From assembly GCA_002327305.1 (NCBI GenBank), contig DCUZ01000019.1:47030-81344 (forward strand): a DNA stretch of 34,315 nt, in the 5' to 3' direction. The notes beneath the pieces were generated by a model that was not told where the DNA came from, searched no databases, and saw only the letters and a list, made by a program, of their open reading frames with translations. This DNA comes from Holophagales bacterium UBA2201. Its GTDB lineage: Bacteria; Acidobacteriota; Thermoanaerobaculia; UBA2201. Shown here in pieces: positions 28,535 to 34,315 of this stretch (its first letter is position 1; every line of letters starts with the position of its first letter). Made by a program: the position numbers and the translations under genes.

Positions 28535-29317
28535 TCACGGCAAGGACTTCCAGGCGTAGAGGGCCAGCGCGGCCCAAAGCAAGCTGTCGGTCCGGTCCCA
28601 GAACCCGCCGTGGCCGGGGAAGAAGGCGCCGCTGTCCTTCACCTCCAGGTCCCGCTTCAACAGCGACTGGATGAGGTCGCCCCAGAAGCAGGCCAGCCCC
28701 ATCGCCAGGCCGGCCGCGGCGTTCGGCCAGGAGAGGCCGAAGAAACCGAGGGTGACGGCGACGGCGGCCAGGTGGAGGGCCACCGTCCCCTCCCAGGTCT
28801 TCTTGGGGCTCACGGCCGGGGCCACCGGGTGCCGGCCCATCGTCTTGCCGGCGTAATAGGCCGTGCTGTCGGAGACCCAGACGACGGCCAGAAGATAGAG
28901 GATCAGCTTGATCCCCTCTTCGGGGCCGAAATGGGTCCGCAGGGCGGCGACAGCCCCTCCGGGGAGGCCGAAGAGGAGGGGCAGGGCCGTGGCGTAGTAG
29001 AGGCGAAAAGCCCCCCCCTGGAGGGGTTGAGGTATCGCCAGCACCGCCATGGCCGGGAGGAAGAGGGCCGCGCACAGGACCGGGAGGGCGGGGAGGCGGA
29101 AAAACAGCCACGCCCCCCACAGGGCCGTCAGGGCCATGACCAGGGCGAAGAGGAGGGGGTTGGTGCGGGAAAGGTAGAGTTTCGCGGCCTCGGCGGCGGC
29201 GAGAAGGACCACCAGGGCGGCGAGGACCTGAAACCCCGCGGGGGGAAGGAGGAAAAAGATCCCCGCGATCAGGGCGATGCCGACGGCGGCCGTGGCTTCG
29301 CGCCTAACCGAGGCCAC
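28535..29317 (-). CDS. cdsA: Phosphatidate cytidylyltransferase
   Basis: A 260-residue polytopic membrane protein with about seven hydrophobic helices. The CDP-alcohol signature is near the C-terminus: GDLIQSLLKRDLEVKDSGAFFPGHGGFWDRTDS, and SPKKTWEG lies before it. It makes CDP-diacylglycerol from CTP and phosphatidic acid for phospholipid synthesis. GTG 29317 overlaps the uppS end by 14 bases. The C-terminal LALYAWKSLP is duplicated downstream at 28408-28439. Confidence 0.94.
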   Translation of the reverse strand: MASVRREATAAVGIALIAGIFFLLPPAGFQVLAALVVLLAAAEAAKLYLSRTNPLLFALVMALTALWGAWLFFRLPALPVLCAALFLPAMAVLAIPQPLQGGAFRLYYATALPLLFGLPGGAVAALRTHFGPEEGIKLILYLLAVVWVSDSTAYYAGKTMGRHPVAPAVSPKKTWEGTVALHLAAVAVTLGFFGLSWPNAAAGLAMGLACFWGDLIQSLLKRDLEVKDSGAFFPGHGGFWDRTDSLLWAALALYAWKSLP

Positions 29318-30005
29318 CGAACCTCCGCTCCCGCCCCGCGTAGTCCTCCAGGGCCGCGTTCAGGTGCCCGGCCCGGAAGTCGGGCCAGTGGACGGGGGTG
29401 ATGTGCAGTTCGGCGTAGGCCAACTGCCAGAGGAAGAAGTTGCTGACGCGCATCTCGCCGCTGGTGCGGATGAGCAGGTCGGGGTCGGGGAGGGAGGGGT
29501 CGTAGAACCGGGCCTGGAGCGCCGCCTCGTCCACCGCTCCGGCCCCTTCGTCCAGGAGGCGCTGCATGGCGTCCAGGATCTCCGTCCGTCCGGAGTAGTT
29601 CAGCGCGAGCGTCAGATAGAGGCCGGTGTTGTTAGCCGTTTCGGCGATGGTCTGCTTCAATTTGGCCTGGACGGCGGGATGGAGGTCCCCCAGGCGACCG
29701 ATGGCGTGGAAGGAGACGTTGTGGGCCATCATGGTGGGGAGTTCCTGCTCCATGTAGAGGTTCAACAGCCCCATGAGGGCGTCCACCTCCTCCTTGGGCC
29801 GCTTCCAGTTCTCGGTGGAGAAGGCGAAGAGGGTGAGGTAGCCGATGCCCCGCTCGGCGCACGCCGTCACCACGGCCCTCACCGACTCGATCCCCGCCCG
29901 GTGCCCCTCGATGCGGGGCAGGCCCCGCCCCTTGGCCCAGCGGCCGTTGCCGTCCATGATCACGGCGATGTGGCGGGGAAGTTTCGCGTTGGCGGGTTGA
30001 GGCAT
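29304..30005 (-). CDS. uppS: Undecaprenyl diphosphate synthase (cis-prenyltransferase)
   Basis: A 233-residue UppS. The N-terminal HIAVIMDGNGRWAKGRGLPR carries the catalytic Asp18; further signatures are HRAGIESVR, LTLFAFSTENWKRP, LNYSGRTEI, and the C-terminal DLLIRTSGEMRVSNFFLWQLAYAEL. It makes the C55 lipid carrier for peptidoglycan and other envelope polymers from isoprenoid units provided by the Dxr/IspG pathway encoded downstream in the same operon. ATG 30005 is the natural start. A -10 TACAAT ends exactly six bases upstream, so the message may be leaderless or nearly so. Confidence 0.96.
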   Translation of the reverse strand: MPQPANAKLPRHIAVIMDGNGRWAKGRGLPRIEGHRAGIESVRAVVTACAERGIGYLTLFAFSTENWKRPKEEVDALMGLLNLYMEQELPTMMAHNVSFHAIGRLGDLHPAVQAKLKQTIAETANNTGLYLTLALNYSGRTEILDAMQRLLDEGAGAVDEAALQARFYDPSLPDPDLLIRTSGEMRVSNFFLWQLAYAELHITPVHWPDFRAGHLNAALEDYAGRERRFGGLG

Positions 30006-30011
30006 CCGCCT

Positions 30012-30040
30012 ATTGTATATGAACCCCCGGTTTGGCTCAA
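30012..30040 (-). promoter_or_regulatory. Promoter of the uppS-ispG operon
   Basis: On the minus strand TTGAGC (30035-30040) and TACAAT (30012-30017) are separated by 17 bases. Transcription would begin at about 30005, the first base of the uppS ATG. Confidence 0.7.
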
Positions 30041-30051
30041 GGGGCGGGGAC

Positions 30052-30079
30052 TTTGAACCTGAAACCTGGAACTTGAAAC
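30052..30079 (+). repeat. Heptad repeat tract between uppS and the flotillin-like gene
   Basis: Four 7-base units (TTTGAAC, CTGAAAC, CTGGAAC, TTGAAAC) in the divergent gap, between the two promoters. Confidence 0.65.
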
Positions 30080-30114
30080 TGGGCGGGAGGTAGCGCGGAA
30101 TATCCCCCCCCGCC

Positions 30115-30146
30115 TTGACACGCCCCCCCGTCTGCGTTACTATAAT
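30115..30146 (+). promoter_or_regulatory. Promoter of the flotillin-like gene
   Basis: TTGACA (30115-30120) is followed after 17 bases by TACTAT (30138-30143), overlapping TATAAT (30141-30146, 20-base spacing). The spacer contains a run of seven C. The leader of about 100 bases ends in AGGAGG. Confidence 0.7.
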
Positions 30147-30251
30147 TATTGAGAAAATATTCACAACACAGGCCTCGGGTCGGACCCGCTTTTCCCCCCG
30201 GCGGGCTGGCGTGAATTTTTTCCGTTCGATCGACAACAACAGGAGGTCGTC

Positions 30252-31643
30252 ATGTTGACTTGGGTCATTATCATCCTGGCCGCCGTAGCGGTCGTCGCCA
30301 TTCTCATCGCCTTCCTCACCAAGCAGTATAAGAAGGTCGCCCCCAACCAGGTGCTCGTCGTCTCCGGCGGGGCGAAATACACCCTCACCGGCCCCGACGG
30401 CGCCACCAAGCAGGTGGGATACCGCCTCCGCGTGGGTGGCGGCGCCTTCATCAACCCCTTCACCGAGAAGGCCGAGACGATGACCCTCGAGGTCATCTCT
30501 GTGACGATCAAGACCCCCGAAGTGCTCTCCGGCGAGGGGGTCCCGCTGGTGGCCGAGGCGACCGCCCAGGTGCGCATCGACACCGCCGACTACCCGCTGG
30601 CCCTGGCCGTGGAGCAGTTCCTTGGCTCCGGCGCCGAGGGGATCCGCCAGGTCTCCGAGACCATCCTCGAGGGGGCCGTCCGCGCCGTCATCGGCCAGAT
30701 GAAGGTGGAGGAGGTCTACAAGGACCGCATGGGGTTCGCCGAGCGCGTCGGGGACATGGTGGAGGACGACTTCGCCCGCATGGGCCTCCAGATGGTCTCC
30801 TTCGCCCTCAAGGACGTCTCCGACACCCAGGGCTACCTCGACGCCCTGGCCAAGCCCAAGATCGCCGCGGTGAAGCTGGCCGCCCAGGTGGCGCAGGCCG
30901 AGGCCGACCGCGACGCCGCCATCCAGACCGCCGAGGCCCGCAAGCAGGCCGAGATCGCCCGCCTGGCCGCCGAGGCCGTCATCGCCGGCAAGTCGTGGGA
31001 GAACGAGGGGAAGAAGGCCGATTCACAGGTGGCCGTCAACACCAAGAAGGCCCACGCCGACATGTCCTACGAACTGGAGCGCAACAAGATCGCCCAGGCG
31101 CTGAAAAAGGAGGAGCACGCGGTCAAGATGATGGACAAGGACAACGCCATCAAGCTCGAGGAGCTCGAGGTGGTGCGCCGCCAGAAGGAATTGGAGTCCT
31201 CCGTCATCAAGCCGGCCGACGCCCGCAAGTACCAGATCCAGGCCGAGGCCGAGGCCGAGTCGTTCCGCCTCTCCGCCGAGGCCAAGGGGAAGGCCGAAGC
31301 CAAACGGGTGCAGGCCGAGGTGGACGCCGCCTCGGTCAAGCAGATGGGGACGGCCGAGGCCTCCGCCATCGCCGAGAAGGGCAAGGCCTACGCGCAGTAC
31401 AGCCAGGCCGCCGTCACCAAGATGATGGTGGACATGATGCCCGAGATGGCCAAGGCCGTGGCCGAGCCCCTCTCCCGCGTGGAGAAGGTGGTCCTCATCG
31501 GCAGCGACGGCAAGACCGGCGCCGGCAAGCTCACGGGGCAGGTGGCCGAGGTGATGGCCCAGATCCCCGAGGTGGTGGAAGCGGTCTCCGGCATCGACCT
31601 CAAGAAGATCCTGAAGGAAAAATTCTCCGGCGGCAAGGAATAG
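30252..31643 (+). CDS. Flotillin-like SPFH-domain membrane protein
   Basis: A 463-residue protein with one N-terminal membrane helix (residues about 3-23), an SPFH/band 7 domain (about 28-200, KVAPNQVLVVSGG then INPFTEKAETMTLEVISV), and a long Ala/Glu/Lys-rich coiled coil (about 205-390, AEARKQAEIARLAAEAV, then EAEAESFRLSAEAKGKAEAKRVQAEV). A short C-terminal helical part follows. This is the layout of FloT/YqiK-type flotillins, which oligomerise in membrane microdomains. An NfeD partner, common beside bacterial flotillins, is not in the window. AGGAGG precedes ATG 30252. The next gene begins 24 bases downstream and may be co-transcribed. Confidence 0.88.
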   Translation: MLTWVIIILAAVAVVAILIAFLTKQYKKVAPNQVLVVSGGAKYTLTGPDGATKQVGYRLRVGGGAFINPFTEKAETMTLEVISVTIKTPEVLSGEGVPLVAEATAQVRIDTADYPLALAVEQFLGSGAEGIRQVSETILEGAVRAVIGQMKVEEVYKDRMGFAERVGDMVEDDFARMGLQMVSFALKDVSDTQGYLDALAKPKIAAVKLAAQVAQAEADRDAAIQTAEARKQAEIARLAAEAVIAGKSWENEGKKADSQVAVNTKKAHADMSYELERNKIAQALKKEEHAVKMMDKDNAIKLEELEVVRRQKELESSVIKPADARKYQIQAEAEAESFRLSAEAKGKAEAKRVQAEVDAASVKQMGTAEASAIAEKGKAYAQYSQAAVTKMMVDMMPEMAKAVAEPLSRVEKVVLIGSDGKTGAGKLTGQVAEVMAQIPEVVEAVSGIDLKKILKEKFSGGKE

Positions 31644-31667
31644 CGGTCCGCCGGGCCGAGGCGTCCC

Positions 31668-34013
31668 ATGACCATTTCTGAACGAGCGAACCAGATCGCG
31701 GCCTCGCCGACGCTGCGCATCGCGGCCAAGGCCAAGGCCATGCAGGCCGAGGGGATCGACCTGGTCGATTTCTCCATCGGCGAGCCCGACTTCCCCACTC
31801 CCGCCGCAGTCAAGGCCGCGGGCGCGCGCGCCATCGACACCAACTTCACCAAGTACACCGCCAACGAGGGGATCCCCGACCTGCGTCAGGCCATCTGCGA
31901 CCGCATCCGCGAGGACTACGGCGTCCAGTACCAGCCGGGGGAGATCCTCGTCTCCTGCGGGGCCAAGCATTCCCTCTCCCTGATCATGCAGGCCATCCTC
32001 AACCCCGGGCAGGAGGTGATCATCCCCGCCCCCTACTGGGTCTCCTACACGGAAATGGTGCGCCTGGCCGGGGGGGTCCCCGTGATCGTGCAGGCCAAGG
32101 AGGAGAACGGGTTCAAGCTGACGGCGGAACAGCTGAAGGCGGCCATCACCGCCAACACCAAGGCCGTCCTCCTCAACTCCCCCTCCAACCCCACCGGGGC
32201 CGTCTACTCCCGCGGCGAACTGGAGGCCCTGGCCCGGGTCGTCGTGGCCGAGGGGATCCTCTGCATCGCCGACGAAATCTACGACAAATTGCTTTTCGAC
32301 GACTTCAAGTACACTTCGTTCCCCTCCCTGGGGCCGGAGGTCAAGAAGCGCACCCTCCTGGTGAACGGCGTCTCAAAGGCCTACGCCATGCCCGGATGGC
32401 GCATCGGTTATACCGCCGGCGACGCTGCCATTATCGCCGCCATGGGGAAGGTGCAAAGCCAGACTACCTCCAACGCCGCCTCCATCTCCCAGAAGGCGGC
32501 CCTCGAGGCCTTCGCCGGGCCCCAGCACGAGGTGTCGAGGATGACGGCCGAGTACCAGCGCCGCCGCAACTATGTCCTCAACCGCCTCGAGTCCATCCCC
32601 AACATCCACTGCGTCAAGCCCGACGGCGCCTTCTACGCCTTCCCCAACATCGAGGCCTATTACGAGAAGGAGTTCGACGGTACCGTCATCCGCAACTCCT
32701 ACGGCATGGCCTACTACCTCCTGCGCCATGCCAACGTGGCCATCGTCCCCGGCGACGCTTTCGGGGCCCCCGCCAACATGCGCATCTCCTACGCCACCTC
32801 CATGGAAAACCTGGAGAAGGGGATGAGCCGCTTAATAGATGCCTTCGCGCGGCTCAAAACCCCGAAGAAAGTGCGGCGCACGGCCCTGCAGAACGCCGTG
32901 ACCAAGGTGAAAAAGCAGGTCCCCGTGGACGCCCGTGTCGCCCCTGACCGGCGCGACGCCCTGGCCGGCGAGGCGCAGAGCCAGTTGACCCACGACGCCT
33001 ACTACGAGTGGAACGCCAACATCAACGGCGTCGTCGTGCAACTGCGCACCAACGTCCCGCACCTCTACGACTTCTGGATGGAGAACTGGTACCCCGCGGA
33101 GCTCGAGGCGGGGATCGAGCCCCACGGCCTCATTTACGCCGTGGACGGCCTCACGGGCCGGGAGCCCCACGCCTTCTACTGCTCCGAGACCAAGACCGGC
33201 TTCCTCTTCAACGCCGACCACTACGGCTCCCTCCGCTCGCTGGCCCTCGGGCTGGTGACCGACGTCGGGGAGCGCCTCTTCGACGTCCACGGCGTCCGCG
33301 GCCTCTCCCTCGACATCGAGGGGACCGGCGCCGTCTTCGTGGGCCCGGCGGGGACCAAGAAGACCGAGATCGCCTTCGGCCTCCTGGCCCAGCCCGGCGT
33401 GGCCCTCCACAGCGCCGACTACCTCCTGGTCCGCTACGGCGGGGGGTTCGCCGCCGCCGACAACCCGGAGCGGAAGGCCTACCTCCCCACCCGCGTGGTG
33501 GAGGCGTTCCCGCCGCTGGCCAAGCTGATCGACCGCTCGCGGTGCGAAAACGTCGTCACCGCCAAGGAGGACTGCCGCCACGCCGAGTGCCTCCTGGCTG
33601 AGGACTGCCGCCTCGACAAGGGGTCGCCCTTCTGCTTCAAGGCCGCGGGCAAGTCCCACGCCCTGCTCGACCCCTACTGGCTGGGCGGGATGCGCAAGCA
33701 CGTCAAGCGCATCGACGTGCGCTTCGTCTTCCTCCTCAAGAACGACCCGCTGGGGTTCCCCACACAGGTGCTCGACGCCGAGGAGGCCGTGCGCCACCTC
33801 GAGCTCGGGCAGGCCTACGGCTCGGGGACCGTCAAGAACCAGCCCTTCTACAACCCCCACTGGCTCACCGACACCTCCGAGCGCGCCGAACTGCAGAAGC
33901 GCTTCTGGCGCCGCCTCCTCAAGGGGGCCAAGGCGGTGGTCCTCAACACCGCGGGGATGACGGCCGAGGAAGCCCAGGGCAAGGTCCTGGAGATCGTCAG
34001 CAAGGGAGCGTAG
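31668..34013 (+). CDS. Fusion of class I aminotransferase with PEPCK/HprK-like P-loop domain
   Basis: A 781-residue protein. Residues 1 to about 395 are a complete aspartate/aromatic aminotransferase of the I-gamma type: SIGEPDFPTP, NSPSNPTGAVY, ADEIYDKLLF, PLP Lys237 in VNGVSKAYAMPGWRIGY, and the carboxylate-binding Arg372. A Lys/Arg-rich linker (about 396-432) follows. Residues about 440-781 form a second domain with Walker A-like GPAGTKKTE (559-567), a following HSADYLLV strand, and NPERKAYLPTR, reminiscent of PEP carboxykinase/HprK-type kinases. A cysteine cluster lies at 626, 636, 641, 647 and 656. The reading frame is continuous, with no sign of a frameshift. The second domain's substrate is unknown; the aminotransferase should use glutamate or aspartate with a 2-oxo acid. 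A weak ribosome site precedes ATG 31668. Confidence 0.82.
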   Translation: MTISERANQIAASPTLRIAAKAKAMQAEGIDLVDFSIGEPDFPTPAAVKAAGARAIDTNFTKYTANEGIPDLRQAICDRIREDYGVQYQPGEILVSCGAKHSLSLIMQAILNPGQEVIIPAPYWVSYTEMVRLAGGVPVIVQAKEENGFKLTAEQLKAAITANTKAVLLNSPSNPTGAVYSRGELEALARVVVAEGILCIADEIYDKLLFDDFKYTSFPSLGPEVKKRTLLVNGVSKAYAMPGWRIGYTAGDAAIIAAMGKVQSQTTSNAASISQKAALEAFAGPQHEVSRMTAEYQRRRNYVLNRLESIPNIHCVKPDGAFYAFPNIEAYYEKEFDGTVIRNSYGMAYYLLRHANVAIVPGDAFGAPANMRISYATSMENLEKGMSRLIDAFARLKTPKKVRRTALQNAVTKVKKQVPVDARVAPDRRDALAGEAQSQLTHDAYYEWNANINGVVVQLRTNVPHLYDFWMENWYPAELEAGIEPHGLIYAVDGLTGREPHAFYCSETKTGFLFNADHYGSLRSLALGLVTDVGERLFDVHGVRGLSLDIEGTGAVFVGPAGTKKTEIAFGLLAQPGVALHSADYLLVRYGGGFAAADNPERKAYLPTRVVEAFPPLAKLIDRSRCENVVTAKEDCRHAECLLAEDCRLDKGSPFCFKAAGKSHALLDPYWLGGMRKHVKRIDVRFVFLLKNDPLGFPTQVLDAEEAVRHLELGQAYGSGTVKNQPFYNPHWLTDTSERAELQKRFWRRLLKGAKAVVLNTAGMTAEEAQGKVLEIVSKGA

Positions 34014-34057
34014 CGTGAGAGAAAATGCCCACAGCAATCGTCCTGTGTTTATTCTGT

Positions 34058-34137
34058 CCGGCTTTCCGGCTTTCCCGCGTTCCCGCGTTCCCGCTTTCCC
34101 GCCTTCCAGCCTTCTAGCCTTCCAGCCTTCTAGCCTT
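34058..34137 (+). repeat. Ten-unit octad repeat tract before the last gene
   Basis: Ten consecutive 8-base units: CCGGCTTT twice, CCCGCGTT twice, CCCGCTTT, CCCGCCTT, then CCAGCCTT and CTAGCCTT alternating twice. It ends one base or less from the GAGGTG ribosome site of the next gene. Confidence 0.88.
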
Positions 34138-34150
34138 CCCGAGGTGACCC

Positions 34151-34315
34151 ATGGCCGGTGATATTTTCAACTTGGAAGCCTACAAGCAATTCGTCGAGGC
34201 CCTGGGCCCGGCCCTGCAAGGTCCCAACATCCGCCACGTGGACCAGGACTGGCTGGAACCGCGGGCGCGGGAGTTCGGGACCCGGACCAAGTACGGCTCC
34301 TACGGCTGGCGCTCC
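34151..34315 (+). CDS. Start of an unknown gene, truncated by the window end
   Basis: The first 55 codons of a gene starting at ATG 34151, with GAGGTG six bases upstream; the end lies outside the window. The fragment begins MAGDIFNLEAYKQFVEAL and ends with an aromatic/basic TKYGSYGWRS. No family is recognised. It has no signal peptide. It follows the aminotransferase fusion and may be functionally linked to it. Confidence 0.6.
   Translation, partial: MAGDIFNLEAYKQFVEALGPALQGPNIRHVDQDWLEPRAREFGTRTKYGSYGWRS

Overview
The window is a high-GC bacterial chromosome segment of dense, mostly co-directional housekeeping genes with short spacers. No rRNA, tRNA, CRISPR array, phage or transposase gene was seen. 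Class-II-like IspG/Dxr/RseP/CdsA/UppS order, a multihaem cytochrome c3, SUF-type Fe-S assembly and large secreted proteins with a repeated beta-rich module point to a Gram-negative, probably anaerobic or facultative bacterium. Acidobacteriota or a deltaproteobacterial relative is my guess, from gene style only and with low confidence.

Layout. 1-1100: the 3' end of priA, an HU gene on the minus strand with a TTGACA/TATACT promoter, and a decayed fragment of a second HU copy. 1102-3192: an EF-G paralogue (EF-G-2 type). 3421-7854: a tightly coupled plus-strand operon of Ppx/GppA phosphatase, two thymidylate-kinase-like P-loop proteins, a Lys/Arg-tailed small protein and a CHAD protein; together with the two-domain PPK2 (pap) gene at 10735-12225 this reads as a polyphosphate island and is the most promising candidate for an undescribed system. 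7965-10429: MarR regulator, B12-binding radical SAM enzyme and a small membrane protein. 12345-13886: ridA and an unusually AT-rich lipoprotein gene. 14205-17352: an Fe-S assembly operon with two cysteine desulfurases of different types, a U-type scaffold and a small unknown protein. 17498-17848: tetrahaem cytochrome c3, ending in a perfect bidirectional terminator.

17923-24799: a secreted metzincin-like protease with TIG and PKD domains, a glycosyltransferase, a periplasmic unknown and a second secreted protein sharing the C-terminal module of the protease. 24857-30005 (minus strand): uppS-cdsA-dxr-rseP-ispG, the classic isoprenoid/envelope operon. 30252-34315: a flotillin-like protein, a rare fusion of a class I aminotransferase with a PEPCK/HprK-like P-loop domain, and the start of an unknown gene.

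Intergenic DNA carries two dispersed repeat classes that the genes do not explain. The first is short hairpins with a GTAG tetranucleotide at the stem foot, the architecture of REP elements served by RAYT transposases. The second is degenerate tandem tracts with a strict 7- or 8-base period, several of them running straight into Shine-Dalgarno sequences. A REP-like hairpin also sits inside the cdsA-dxr junction between two copies of the cdsA 3' end.
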